From Burkholderiaceae bacterium (lineage in GTDB: Bacteria; Pseudomonadota; Gammaproteobacteria; Burkholderiales; Burkholderiaceae_E), in NCBI GenBank assembly GCA_016710525.1, contig JADJVQ010000018.1, positions 80,358 through 144,357 on the forward strand: a stretch of 64,000 nucleotides of DNA. The letters are read 5' to 3'. The translations under genes were made by a program, and so were the position numbers. A model generated the notes under the pieces. It was not told the origin of the DNA and made no database searches. It worked only from the letters and a program-made list of their open reading frames with translations. Shown here in pieces: positions 47,103-56,526 of this stretch (position 1 is the stretch's first letter; each line of letters opens with the position of its first letter).

Positions 47103-47858
47103 ATGTCACGCCCTGCCTGCCCGCCGCTCCCGTCGCGAACCGCCATCCGGCGGACGCTGGGCTGGCTGCTCGCGGCGTGTGCCGCCTTGACCGGCGCCCT
47201 GGCTCAGGCGCAGCCCCCGGGCGGTCGTCTCGACCCCTCCGAGCGGGCCCGGCTGCGCCAGGAACTGCGTCAGCAGGCCTGGGGGCCTCGGAGCGAGCCC
47301 GGCGGTGGACGTCGTGGCTGGGCACCGGGGGCGCCACCCTCGGGCGGGCCTGGCGCGTACGGCGCGCAGCCGCAATCGCCGGGCTATGCGGCCGATGGCT
47401 ATCCGCAGGGCCGCCTGCCGCCGGGGGCTGCTCCGCGGGGAGCTTATCCGCCGGGCGCCTACCCGCCGGGCGCCTACCCGCCCGGTGCGTACCCTCCTGC
47501 TGCCTATCCGCCCGCTGCCTATCCGCCCGGCGGCTCCCCTCCCGGAGCGCGTCCGTACGGCCCTGGCGGCGCTTATCCGCCGGCCTACCCGGTCGGCCCC
47601 GGCGCGCGGGTCTATCCGCCGGGTGGTGGCGGATATCCGCCCGGCGCCGCGGCTGCACCTGGTGCGGGATATGCGCCGCCCCCCTACGGCCAGGGCGCGT
47701 ATCCGCCGGGTGCCCCCCCGCGAGGCGCCCATGCGCCGGATGGCCGCGGCGAACAGGGCTACCCCAGGCTGTCGCCTGAAGAGCGCCGCCAGCTGCGCTC
47801 GCAGTTGCGCGATGATCGCCAGCGGCGACGCGACCAGTCGGAGCGCGACTCGCGCTGA
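47103..47858 (+). CDS. secreted Pro/Tyr/Gly-rich protein with AYPPG repeats
   Basis: The 251-residue product has a signal peptide (about residues 1-37, ending ALAQA), a short helical segment (PSERARLRQELRQQAW), a Pro/Gly/Tyr-rich middle and a charged helical end (LSPEERRQLRSQLRDDRQRRR) that resembles the first segment. Six consecutive AYPP[GA] pentapeptides occupy residues 114-143. It is probably a disordered cell-envelope protein. TAGAAT (47090-47095) ends seven bases before the ATG, with no Shine-Dalgarno sequence. Confidence 0.7.
   Translation: MSRPACPPLPSRTAIRRTLGWLLAACAALTGALAQAQPPGGRLDPSERARLRQELRQQAWGPRSEPGGGRRGWAPGAPPSGGPGAYGAQPQSPGYAADGYPQGRLPPGAAPRGAYPPGAYPPGAYPPGAYPPAAYPPAAYPPGGSPPGARPYGPGGAYPPAYPVGPGARVYPPGGGGYPPGAAAAPGAGYAPPPYGQGAYPPGAPPRGAHAPDGRGEQGYPRLSPEERRQLRSQLRDDRQRRRDQSERDSR
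47442..47531 (+). repeat. six tandem 15-base units encoding AYPPG/AYPPA
   Basis: The units read GCN-TAY-CCN-CCN-GSN and differ mainly at third codon positions, so the protein repeat is better conserved than the DNA. The length could change in multiples of five residues. Confidence 0.85.
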
Positions 47859-47902
47859 CGGCGCCGGTCGTGCGCTCGGCGATCGAAAGGTCGCGGCGAA
47901 GG

Positions 47903-47908
47903 TAAAAT
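47903..47908 (+). promoter_or_regulatory. -10-like TAAAAT directly upstream of the tsaB GTG
   Basis: TAAAAT ends six bases before the GTG start at 47915. At that spacing transcription would begin at or next to the start codon, and no Shine-Dalgarno sequence is present. Confidence 0.4.
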
Positions 47909-47914
47909 CCGCAC

Positions 47915-48872
47915 GTGCCCACCGCCCCGTCCGACACGCAGGTCCGTCGCCATCCGCCCATCCTTGCCCTTGCCACCTCCGGGTCCTGGTGTTCGGTGGC
48001 GCTGGCCTGGCGCGATCCGCATGCCCCCGAGCCCTCACCGGACCTGACGGGTCCGCAGCCGGCCGGCCAGGCGGCCGCGCTCGCTGGCGGTCTGCAATCG
48101 GCCTGCGCCAGCGAACTCGCCGGCCAGGCGCATTCACAGCGTGTCCTGCCGATGGCGCGTGAACTGCTCGCACAGGCTGGGCTGCAGATGGCCGATATCG
48201 GGCTGATCGCGTTCGATGCGGGTCCGGGCAGCTTCACGGGCCTGCGGATCGGCTGCGGCCTTGCGCAGGGGCTGGCGCTGGGCATCGGCTGCCCTGTGGT
48301 GCCGGTTTCGTCGCTGCGGGCGCTGGCGTGGCCGTACCGGCGTGTGCGGGTGCTCAGCGCGACCGACGCGCGCATGGGCGAGGTCTATTTCGCGCAATGG
48401 GCCCCCGCCCGCGCGGGCGATGCGGCCGCGGCCCGGCTGGCCGACGCGGCTCTGGCGGTGGCGCCGCCAGCGCAGCTGTCGGCGCTGATCCAGGAGGTGG
48501 CGCGGGCGCACGAGGCCGATCGCCTGGCCGTGACCGCTTACGGCGATGACCCGTCCGGACTGTCCGGCGCGCCCGCAGTGCCTGGCGCATCCGATGCATC
48601 CGACCTGTCCGGCACGCCAGACCGATGGGTGGCTGCCGGGGACGCTTTTCTGCGCTATCCGGAGCTGGCCGATCAGGCGCGCGCGCACGGGGCGCAGGTC
48701 CTGGCCGATGTGTTCCCGCGGGCGGACACAATCGCCGAATGGGCGGCGCTGGCATGGGCGGACGGACGCCTGCAGCGCCCCGACGACGCGGTGCCGATCT
48801 GTGCGCAACAAGGTCGCGCTGGATGTCGATGAACAGCGTGCCCTGCGCCAGGCCAGGGATGCCGCGCGATGA
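47915..48872 (+). CDS. tsaB: tRNA threonylcarbamoyladenosine synthesis protein TsaB, 3' frameshift
   Basis: The ASKHA-fold protein has LALATSGSWCSVAL at the start and FDAGPGSFTGLRIGCGLAQGLAL, the TsaB signature. With TsaD and TsaE it makes t6A37 in tRNA. Near 48797-48802 two bases seem to be missing (ATCTGTGCGC, where ATC-TAN-GTG-CGC is expected). The family ending VRNKVALDVDEQ then continues in another frame to a stop at 48870-48872 that overlaps rimI. A Pro/Ser/Asp-rich insert (about residues 211-233) is unusual for TsaB. Confidence 0.9.
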
Positions 48873-49360
48873 GCGCCCGCCCGTCCGTCTTGCCGCTGGC
48901 GCCCTGGCGCGTGCGGGTATTGCGGGCCAGCGATGTGCCGGCGGTGATGGCGGTCGAGCGCGAGATCTATCCGTTTCCCTGGACCGCCGGAAACTTCACC
49001 GATTCACTGGCCGCGGGCTATGACGCCTGGGTGCTCGAGACCGACACCGGACTGATCGGCTATGCGATCGTCATGTGGATTCCCGACGAGGTGCACCTGC
49101 TCAATCTGAGCGTGGCGGCCGGCTGGCAGGGGCAGGGCGTCGGGCGCCGGCTGCTCGGCTGGCTGTGCGACGAGGCCGCGCGGCGCGGGGCCCATGCGAT
49201 GTTCCTGGAAGTGCGCCCCTCCAACGACCGGGCGCGCAGCCTGTATGAAACCAGCGGCTTCGAGACCGTGGGGCTGCGCAAGCGTTACTACCCGTCGTAC
49301 AACGACTCTCGCGAAGATGCCCTGGTGATGCGCCTGCCGCTGGGGAGCGCCCAGCGATGA
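48869..49360 (+). CDS. rimI: ribosomal protein S18-alanine N-acetyltransferase
   Basis: The 163-residue GNAT enzyme has the RimI features EREIYPFPWTAGNFTDSL, the acetyl-CoA loop GWQGQGVGRRLL, and LEVRPSNDRARSLYETSGFETVGLRKRYY. The ATG overlaps the TGA of tsaB, the usual coupling of these genes. Confidence 0.94.
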   Translation: MSARPSVLPLAPWRVRVLRASDVPAVMAVEREIYPFPWTAGNFTDSLAAGYDAWVLETDTGLIGYAIVMWIPDEVHLLNLSVAAGWQGQGVGRRLLGWLCDEAARRGAHAMFLEVRPSNDRARSLYETSGFETVGLRKRYYPSYNDSREDALVMRLPLGSAQR

Positions 49361-50157
49361 ACCCGTCGCAACAGCGGGCGTGGGCGGCGCTGGGCCTGGG
49401 GCCGCGCTGGCTGAGCCGCGGCGCATCGACGCACGAACATGACGCGCCGGCGCACGCGATGCCGGCTCCGGCCAATGAGCCGGCAGACAGTTGCGCCGGG
49501 CCCGATCAGCCGGTGGCTGCCGCCCGACCGCCAAGCCGTTCCGAAGTACTCGCGCATGACGATACGCCCGTGGCCGCGATGTCCTGGAGCCAGCTGCGCG
49601 CAGCGGTGCAGGACTGCGCCCTGTGCGGGCTGTGCCGTGGCCGCACCAGGACCGTCTTCGGCAGCGGCGCACAGGACAGCCCCTGGATGATCGTGGGCGA
49701 AGCGCCCGGCGCCGAAGAAGATGCGCGCGGCGAACCCTTCGTCGGGCAGGCGGGCCGGCTGCTCGAGAGCATGCTGGGGTCGCTGGGCTTGTCGCGCGAT
49801 CGCGATGTGTTCATCACCAACGTGCTCAAGTGCCGACCGCCGGGCAACCGCAATCCCGAGCCGGACGAGATGCGCCAGTGCGAGCCCTACCTGCATCGCC
49901 AGATCGCGCTGCTCCAGCCGCGCGGCATCCTGGTGATGGGCCGGTTCGCCGCCCAGGCGCTGCTGCGCACCGATGCGACGATCGCCAGCCTGCGCGGGCG
50001 GGTGCATGCCTACCCTGTGAACGGGGGGGAACTGCCGATGGTGGTGACCTACCACCCGGCCTATCTGCTGCGCAACCTGCCCGACAAGGCCAAGGCCTGG
50101 GCCGATCTGTGCCTGGCCCGCGGGCGATTCGGCGCGGGCGCCGCACGGCCGGACTGA
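49357..50157 (+). CDS. type-4 uracil-DNA glycosylase with 4Fe-4S cluster
   Basis: The catalytic half has CALCGLC (two cluster cysteines), GEAPGAEEDARGEPFVGQAG (the active-site motif of family 4), NVLKCRPPGNRNPEPDE with another cluster ligand, and the C-terminal TYHPAYLLRN. About 75 N-terminal residues form a non-conserved Ala/Pro-rich extension. It removes uracil from DNA. The start overlaps the rimI stop. Confidence 0.93.
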   Translation: MNPSQQRAWAALGLGPRWLSRGASTHEHDAPAHAMPAPANEPADSCAGPDQPVAAARPPSRSEVLAHDDTPVAAMSWSQLRAAVQDCALCGLCRGRTRTVFGSGAQDSPWMIVGEAPGAEEDARGEPFVGQAGRLLESMLGSLGLSRDRDVFITNVLKCRPPGNRNPEPDEMRQCEPYLHRQIALLQPRGILVMGRFAAQALLRTDATIASLRGRVHAYPVNGGELPMVVTYHPAYLLRNLPDKAKAWADLCLARGRFGAGAARPD

Positions 50158-50202
50158 ACATCCGGGACCGCTGTCCGGGACCGTCCGCCCGGAACAGAGG
50201 CC

Positions 50203-51465
50203 CTAGTGACCGCCCTCGGGCAGGGTCGCCTCGGTGTCGAACTCGCGCTGGTTGGCCCGGTGTCGCAGGATCACCAGGACCATCGATACCGCGACGAAGC
50301 CGCCGAACATCACGATGATGTAGGTGATGTGCACCTTGGCGCTGATCAGCAGCGCATAGAGCCCGAGCATCAGCAGGATGTTCAGGTTCTCGTTGAAGTT
50401 CTGCACCGCGATCGAGTGGCCTGCGCTCATCAGCACGTGGCCGCGGTGCTGCAGCAGCGCATTCATCGGCACCACGAAGAACCCGGCCAGCGAGCCCACC
50501 AGCACCAGCAGCGGATAGGCTGCCGCCTGCGTCGACACCAGGGTCATCATGGGCACGATGATGCCCATGGCCACGCCGAACGGCAGCACCCGCAGCGCGC
50601 CGCGCAGCGGCACGAAGCGTGCTGCCAGCACCGCGCCCAGCGCGATGCCCAGTGCGACCACGCCCTGCAGCACCGCCGCCTTGTTCAGCGGCATCTGCAG
50701 TTTCGTCTTGGCCCATTCGAGCACGATGAACTGCAGCGTCGCGCCGGCGCCCCAGAAAAGGGTCGTGACCGCGAGCGAGATCTGGCCCAGCCGGTCCTTC
50801 CAGAGGACCACGCAGCAGTGGGCGAATTCGCCGACCAGCTTGAACGGATTGCGTTCCTGGTGCGGATAGTGGGCGCCGGTGTCCGGGATGCGCAGATTGA
50901 ACGCCGCCGCGATCACATAGACCACCGCGATCACCAGGATCGCGGCCTCGGCGGGCGTGTCGATGCCGGTTTCGAAGCCGGGCAGGTCGGCCGACAGCAG
51001 GGCCGACGACACCGCGGGGCTGATCAGCGCGCCGCCCAGCACCGTGCCCAGGATGATCGAGCCGACGGTCGTGCCTTCGATCCAGCCGTTGGCCGCGACC
51101 AGCTTCTCGGGCGGCAACAGCTCGGTGAGGATGCCGTACTTGGCCGGCGAATAGGCCGCCGCGCCGAAGCCGACCACCGCATAGGCGAGCAGCGGGTGGA
51201 CCGTGAAGAACATCAGCAGGCAGCCCACGACCTTGATCGTGTTGGTCATGAACATGACCCGGCCCTTGGGCATCGAATCGGCCAGCGCACCGACGAACGG
51301 CGCCAGCACGACGTAGGAAATCGTGAAGAACAGCTTGAGCAGCGGCTTCATCCAATCGGGCGCGTGCAGCTCCACGAGCAGTGCGATCGCGGCGATCAGC
51401 AGCGCGTTGTCGGCCAGCGACGAAAAGAACTGCGCTGCCATGATCGTGTAGAAACCGCGTTTCAT
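50203..51465 (-). CDS. lplT: lysophospholipid transporter (MFS)
   Basis: The 420-residue carrier has about twelve membrane helices and the LplT opening (FYTIMAAQFFSSLADNALL), KPLLKLFFTISYV and PAKYGILTELLPPEKLVAAN. It flips lysophospholipids inward across the inner membrane for reacylation. AGGGGATTC lies before the ATG at 51465. It is divergent from alr and converges with the glycosylase gene. The 45-base gap contains TCCGGGACCG twice (50161 and 50174). Confidence 0.92.
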   Translation of the reverse strand: MKRGFYTIMAAQFFSSLADNALLIAAIALLVELHAPDWMKPLLKLFFTISYVVLAPFVGALADSMPKGRVMFMTNTIKVVGCLLMFFTVHPLLAYAVVGFGAAAYSPAKYGILTELLPPEKLVAANGWIEGTTVGSIILGTVLGGALISPAVSSALLSADLPGFETGIDTPAEAAILVIAVVYVIAAAFNLRIPDTGAHYPHQERNPFKLVGEFAHCCVVLWKDRLGQISLAVTTLFWGAGATLQFIVLEWAKTKLQMPLNKAAVLQGVVALGIALGAVLAARFVPLRGALRVLPFGVAMGIIVPMMTLVSTQAAAYPLLVLVGSLAGFFVVPMNALLQHRGHVLMSAGHSIAVQNFNENLNILLMLGLYALLISAKVHITYIIVMFGGFVAVSMVLVILRHRANQREFDTEATLPEGGH

Positions 51466-51629
51466 GAATCCCCTGGAGTGCCCCGCTGAGGGGGGCGCCG
51501 GGGTTATACCATGAAGGCCGGACACATCTGTTGACGACCTTCACGACGCGGGGCTGCACGCCGCGCGCGTGCCGCCAGGCGCCGGGTCCTGGCGCTGCCC
51601 GGACTATAGTTCGCTACCCGCCGATCGCC

Positions 51630-52700
51630 ATGACCCGCCCGACCCGTATTCGCCTCTCGATTGCCGCACTGCGTCATAACCTGTCGCGGGTGCGTGCGCT
51701 CGCGCCGCGCAGCCGGATCTGGGCCGTGGTGAAGGCCGATGCCTACGGACATGGCCTGGCCGCCGCGGTGCGCGGCTTCGTCGAGGCCGATGGCCTGGCG
51801 CTGGTGGAGTTCGACTTCGCGCTGCGGCTGCGCGAGCTCGGCTGGCGCAAACCGGTGCTGCTGCTCGAGGGCGCCTTCGAGGCCGCCGATGTGGGTCTGG
51901 CGCGCACTCACGGATTCGCGCTGACAGTCCATGAAGCACGGCAGATCGACTGGCTGGCTGCGCTGCCGCCGGGCCCGCCGATCGAGGTGCATCTGAAGAT
52001 GAATACCGGCATGAACCGGCTCGGCTTCCCACCGGATTGTTGCATCGCAGCAGCCGCACGGCTGGCCGGTCTGCCGGCGGTCGGCAGCGTGACTTGGATG
52101 ACCCATTTCGCCCAGGCCGATGCCGCCCCGGGGGTTGCCGACGCGCTCGACCGATTCCAGGCGGTCCTGCCGCCCGGCCCGGTGGCGTGCTCGCTGGCCA
52201 ACTCGGCGGCGATCGTCGACTATCCGCAAACACACGTCGACTGGGTGCGCCCGGGCATCATGCTGTACGGCGCGACGCCGTTTGCCGACCGGCCCGCGGC
52301 GAGCCTGGCACTGCGCCCGGCGATGGCGCTCGAATCGCGTCTGATCGCCGAGCAGCGCCTGGCTGCGGGCGATACCGTCGGCTATGGCGGCGCTTTCGTG
52401 GCGAAAGCGCCGATGCGGGTCGGGGTGGTGGCCTGCGGCTACGCCGACGGCTATCCGCGCCATGCGCCCACCGGCACCCCGGTGGCGGTGGCCGGTGTGC
52501 GAACCCGCACGCTGGGGCGTGTCTCGATGGACATGCTGTGTGTCGACCTCGAACCGGTGCCGCAGGCGGGAGTCGGCGATTGCGTCCAATTGTGGGGCGA
52601 CCAGATCCCGATCGACGAGGTGGCCGCGCACGCGGGCACGATCGGTTATGAGCTGATGTGTGCGGTCGCGCCACGGGTCGCCCGATTCATCGAAGACTGA
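51630..52700 (+). CDS. alr: alanine racemase
   Basis: The 356-residue fold-III PLP enzyme supplies D-alanine for peptidoglycan. PLP is bound by Lys35 in AVVKADAYGHG; the second catalytic residue is the Tyr in VGYGGAFVA, and RPGIMLYGATPF and GRVSMDMLCVD are conserved. A TATAGT -10-like box (51605-51610) lies 19 bases before the ATG. The start was set where the barrel begins (MTRPTRIRLSIAALRHNL). Confidence 0.96.
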   Translation: MTRPTRIRLSIAALRHNLSRVRALAPRSRIWAVVKADAYGHGLAAAVRGFVEADGLALVEFDFALRLRELGWRKPVLLLEGAFEAADVGLARTHGFALTVHEARQIDWLAALPPGPPIEVHLKMNTGMNRLGFPPDCCIAAAARLAGLPAVGSVTWMTHFAQADAAPGVADALDRFQAVLPPGPVACSLANSAAIVDYPQTHVDWVRPGIMLYGATPFADRPAASLALRPAMALESRLIAEQRLAAGDTVGYGGAFVAKAPMRVGVVACGYADGYPRHAPTGTPVAVAGVRTRTLGRVSMDMLCVDLEPVPQAGVGDCVQLWGDQIPIDEVAAHAGTIGYELMCAVAPRVARFIED

Positions 52701-52717
52701 TCCGAGTTCCGCGTTCC

Positions 52718-54082
52718 ATGGCCAGACCGAAGACCCAGTACGTGTGCACCGAATGCGCGGGCGTTTCGCCCAAGTGGTCGGGCCAGTGTCCGCATTGCGC
52801 CGCCTGGAACACTCTGCAGGAGACGATTGCCGACGACAAGGCGGCCGCGCGCAACCGCTTTGCCAGCCTGGCGCCGACCGCCGGCGTGCAAACGCTGGGC
52901 TCGGTGGCCACCGAATCGATCGACCGCCTGCCCACGGGAAGCGAAGAATTCGACCGGGTCCTGGGCGGCGGACTGGTCGTGGGCTCGGTGATCCTGATCG
53001 GCGGCGACCCCGGCATCGGCAAGTCCACCCTGCTGCTGCAGGCGCTGGCCCATCTGTGCGCCAGCCAGCCGGTGCTGTACGTGTCGGGCGAAGAATCCGC
53101 CGGCCAGGTCGCCCTTCGGGCGCGCCGCCTGGGCCTGGCGGCCGACGCGATGCCGCTGCTCACCGAGATCGCGCTCGAGCGCATCGTGCCGGTGCTCGAG
53201 TCGCGCCGCCCGGCCGTCGTGGTGATCGACTCGATCCAGACGCTGTATTCCGAGGCGCTGACCTCGGCGCCGGGGTCGGTGTCGCAGGTGCGCGAATGCG
53301 CCGCCCAGCTCACCCGTCTGTCCAAGCAGCTGGGCTGCGCGATCGTGATGATCGGCCACGTCACCAAGGAGGGAACGCTGGCCGGGCCGCGGGTGCTCGA
53401 ACACATGGTCGACACGGTGCTGTATTTCGAGGGCGACACCCATTCGTCGTTCCGCCTGGTGCGCGCCTTCAAGAACCGTTTCGGCGCGGTCAACGAGCTC
53501 GGCGTGTTCGCGATGACCGACCGGGGGCTGCGCGGGGTCTCCAATCCATCGGCCTTGTTCCTGTCGCAGCACAGCCAGCCGGTGCCCGGCACCTGCGTGC
53601 TGATCACCCAGGAGGGCAGCCGCCCGCTGCTGGTCGAGGTCCAGGCGCTGGTCGATACCGCGCACGTGCCCAACCCGCGGCGCCTGTCGGTGGGTCTGGA
53701 GGGCACGCGGCTCGCGCTGCTGCTGGCCGTGCTGCACCGGCATGCCGGGATCGCCCTGTTCGATCAGGACGTGTTCGTCAACGCGGTGGGCGGTGTGCGC
53801 ATCGGCGAGCCCGCGGCCGACCTGGCGGTGGTGCTGGCGGTGGCTTCGTCGCTGAAGGGCAAAGCACTGCCGCGCGGCCTGGCGGTGTTCGGCGAAGTCG
53901 GCCTGGCCGGCGAAATCCGGCCGGCGCCGCGTGGCCAGGAACGCCTGCGCGAGGCGGCCAAGCTGGGGTTTTCGCGGGCGCTGGTGCCCAAGGCCAACCT
54001 GCCCAAGAAACCGATCGAAGGCCTGCCGGTGATCGGCGTGGACCGCATCGACGAAGCCTTGCAAGCCGCCTGGAATGAGTGA
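52718..54082 (+). CDS. radA: DNA repair protein RadA
   Basis: The 454-residue RecA-like ATPase has a C4 zinc finger (Cys10, 13, 24, 27), Walker A GGDPGIGKSTLL near residue 95, the KNRFG motif specific to RadA and a Lon-protease-like C-terminal domain. It drives branch migration of recombination intermediates. It begins 17 bases after alr. Confidence 0.96.
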   Translation: MARPKTQYVCTECAGVSPKWSGQCPHCAAWNTLQETIADDKAAARNRFASLAPTAGVQTLGSVATESIDRLPTGSEEFDRVLGGGLVVGSVILIGGDPGIGKSTLLLQALAHLCASQPVLYVSGEESAGQVALRARRLGLAADAMPLLTEIALERIVPVLESRRPAVVVIDSIQTLYSEALTSAPGSVSQVRECAAQLTRLSKQLGCAIVMIGHVTKEGTLAGPRVLEHMVDTVLYFEGDTHSSFRLVRAFKNRFGAVNELGVFAMTDRGLRGVSNPSALFLSQHSQPVPGTCVLITQEGSRPLLVEVQALVDTAHVPNPRRLSVGLEGTRLALLLAVLHRHAGIALFDQDVFVNAVGGVRIGEPAADLAVVLAVASSLKGKALPRGLAVFGEVGLAGEIRPAPRGQERLREAAKLGFSRALVPKANLPKKPIEGLPVIGVDRIDEALQAAWNE

Positions 54083-55532
54083 CGCACCAGGGGCGATGGC
54101 GCGTGCGCCGCTGCCGCCCGACGAGCAGCGAAAGGTCGTGAGCGGGCTGCAGGTCGGCATCTTCGTGGCCGCGATCGACTCGACGCTGGTGTCGGTGGCC
54201 CTGCTGACCATTGCGCGCGACCTTGGCGGGGCGAGCCTCATCGCCTGGGTGGTCGCGGGCTACACGGTGGCGGCCACGGTGGCCACGCCGGTCTACGGCA
54301 GCCTGTCCGACATCCACGGCCGCCAGCGCATGATGACCATCGCCATCGTCATCTATCTGGTTGCCGCCATCGGCTGCCTGTTCGCACAATCGATGCCGCA
54401 GCTGCTGGCGCTGCGCGTTCTGCAGGGCCTGGGCGGCGGCGGCCTGGTGGTGCTGTCGCAGTCGACGATCGGCGATGTGGTGCCACCGACCGAGCGCGGA
54501 CGCTACCAGGCCTGGTTGTCGGGGACCTATGCGCTGGCGGCGCTGATCGGGCCGGTCACCGGCGGCTATCTGACGATCTGGTTCGGCTGGCGTTCGGTGT
54601 TCGCGGTGACACTGCCGCTGGCGCTGATCGCGCTGCTGCTCACGCGGCGGGTGCTGGCGCGCCTGCCGCGGCCGGCGCGGGCCCAGGCGCTCGACTATCC
54701 GGGAGTCATCCTGCTGGGATGCGGCCTGACCGGGCTGATGGTGGCGCTGACCCGGATCGGCCAGGGCGCCCGCCTGGACGATCCGGTGGGCGGGGGGCTG
54801 CTGCTGGGTGCGGCGGTGCTGCTGATCGTGTTCTGGCGCCGCCAGTTCACCGTGGACGGTCCGATCATGGCGCCCGACCTGCTGCGCAATCGCGAGGTCC
54901 TGTGGGGCTGCCTGGCTTCCGCGCTGGTGTTCTTCGCGATGATCGGCGGTGCGGTCATGCTGCCGCTGGCGCTGCAGGCGGTCGCCGGCAATCCGCCTGA
55001 CCAGGTCGCGCTGAAGATGCTGATGCATGCGCTGGCGGTGCCCTTCGGGGCCTTCTTCAGCGGACGGATGATGCCGCGCACGATGCGGTTTCGCCGCAAC
55101 ATGGTCGCCGGGGCCGTGCTGGGCTGCCTTTGCGCCGCACTGCTGGCCTGGCTGCGCTTCGAGTCGCCGGTGGCGGTGGGCGCGGCCATGCTGGGCATGG
55201 GCCTGGGGCTGGGCATCGCCCTGCCGCCCGGCGTGGTGGCGGTGCAGGTCGCGGTCGCGCATGCCCGCATCGGCGCGGTCACCGCGCTGCTCGGGCTGGC
55301 CCGCTCGCTGGGCAGCGCGATGGGGCTGGCGATCCTGACCTCGGTGCTGTTCTCGACGATCGGCGTGGCGGGCGGCAGCTCCGCGGCGATGCTGGTCAAG
55401 CGCATCGGTCCGGCCGACCTCACGCTGGTTCACGGGTTCACGATGGTGTTCGTGTGCGTGGCCGTGGCGCTGGCCTTGTCGGCGCTGGCCGCGATGCAGC
55501 TGCCGGCCACGCCGCATCGGCCGGCGAACTGA
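54075..55532 (+). CDS. MFS drug:H+ antiporter (DHA2, 14 helices)
   Basis: The 485-residue membrane protein has the DHA2 hallmarks: FVAAIDSTLVSVAL in helix 1 (motif D1), GSLSDIHGRQRMM (motif A) and ALIGPVTGGYLTIWFGWRSVF (motif C), with about 14 helices. The substrate is unknown; proton-driven efflux is the family role. It overlaps radA by eight bases, so it is probably translated with it. Confidence 0.9.
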   Translation: MSDAPGAMARAPLPPDEQRKVVSGLQVGIFVAAIDSTLVSVALLTIARDLGGASLIAWVVAGYTVAATVATPVYGSLSDIHGRQRMMTIAIVIYLVAAIGCLFAQSMPQLLALRVLQGLGGGGLVVLSQSTIGDVVPPTERGRYQAWLSGTYALAALIGPVTGGYLTIWFGWRSVFAVTLPLALIALLLTRRVLARLPRPARAQALDYPGVILLGCGLTGLMVALTRIGQGARLDDPVGGGLLLGAAVLLIVFWRRQFTVDGPIMAPDLLRNREVLWGCLASALVFFAMIGGAVMLPLALQAVAGNPPDQVALKMLMHALAVPFGAFFSGRMMPRTMRFRRNMVAGAVLGCLCAALLAWLRFESPVAVGAAMLGMGLGLGIALPPGVVAVQVAVAHARIGAVTALLGLARSLGSAMGLAILTSVLFSTIGVAGGSSAAMLVKRIGPADLTLVHGFTMVFVCVAVALALSALAAMQLPATPHRPAN

Positions 55533-55567
55533 CGCTCGGCCCGCGCGCGGCTGCCGCAGCGACACGC

Positions 55568-55579
55568 CCCTCGCGAGGG
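55568..55579. repeat. CCCTCGCGAGGG palindrome at the convergent end of two genes
   Basis: The perfect 12-bp palindrome sits between the MFS and RIO kinase stop codons. A longer form of the same palindrome (CCCCTCGCGAGGGG) occurs at 10746-10759. It could be a weak bidirectional hairpin terminator, but there is no T-tract. Confidence 0.45.
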
Positions 55580-55580
55580 A

Positions 55581-56429
55581 CTACTGGTCGGCCGTCTGGC
55601 GCATCTTGCGGGCGGCTTCTTCGAGCTGGACGTCGTCGATGACTTCCATCACGCCCTCCAGGTCGACCGCGCCCAGCACCTGTTCGAAGCGGCCGGTGAG
55701 CGGCTGGTCCGGTGCGAGCAGTCCGCGCTCGTACAGATCCCAGATCTCAGGGCCGTAGTCGGTGGCGAGCAAGGCGGGCGCGAATCGGCCGAAGAAGTCG
55801 CGCAGATTGGTCACGTCGCGCAGCAGCATGCGGCGCGCGTGATTGTTGCCCGCCGCATCCACGGCCTGGGGCAGGTCGATGATGACCGGGCCGTCGGCCG
55901 CCAGCAGGATGTTGAATTCGGACAGATCGCCGTGCACGACGCCGGCGCACAGCATGCGCACGACCTCGCCGATCAGGGTGGCGTGATGTTCGAGGGCCTG
56001 CTCGGGCGTGAAGACCACATCGTTCAGGCGCGGCGCGGCGTCGCCGGTTTCATCGGTGACGAGGTCCATCAGCAGCACGCCGTCGCAGAAATTGTGCGGC
56101 TTGGGCACCCGCACGCCGGCGGCCGCGAGGCGGTAGAGCGCATCGACTTCGGCGCTCTGCCAGGCTTCTTCCTGCGCCTGGCGGCCGAACTTGGTGCCCT
56201 TGGCCATCGCGCGCGCCTGGCGGGTGTTCTTGACCTTGCGGTTCTCGGTGTAGTCGACCGCCTGGCGGAAGCTGCGGTGGGTGGCCTCCTTGTAGACCTT
56301 CGCGCAGCAGGTTTCGCCGCCACAGCGCACAACGTAAACCGTGGCTTCCTTGCCGCTCATCAGCTGGCGCACGACTGAGTCGACCAGGCCTTCTTCAATC
56401 AGCGATTGCAGTCTCTTGGGTGCTTTCAT
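55581..56429 (-). CDS. RIO-type serine/threonine kinase (RIO1-like)
   Basis: The 282-residue kinase has a P-loop-like GKEATVYVVRCGG, the Lys in CCAKVYKEA, the catalytic loop VVHGDLSEFNILL and the metal-binding Asp in PVIIDLPQAVD, matching the bacterial RIO1 group. Targets are unknown in bacteria. Start candidates are ATG 56429 (MKAPKRLQSLI) and ATG 56438, with no clear Shine-Dalgarno sequence for either. Confidence 0.9.
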   Translation of the reverse strand: MKAPKRLQSLIEEGLVDSVVRQLMSGKEATVYVVRCGGETCCAKVYKEATHRSFRQAVDYTENRKVKNTRQARAMAKGTKFGRQAQEEAWQSAEVDALYRLAAAGVRVPKPHNFCDGVLLMDLVTDETGDAAPRLNDVVFTPEQALEHHATLIGEVVRMLCAGVVHGDLSEFNILLAADGPVIIDLPQAVDAAGNNHARRMLLRDVTNLRDFFGRFAPALLATDYGPEIWDLYERGLLAPDQPLTGRFEQVLGAVDLEGVMEVIDDVQLEEAARKMRQTADQ

Positions 56430-56526
56430 GGGCGACATTCTGCGCCATGCGCACAAAAATGCCCCTGTGGCAGGGGTGGCCGCGGGGCGAAAGACGCCGG
56501 GCAGCCCCCGCGCGGGCCGCGACGGC

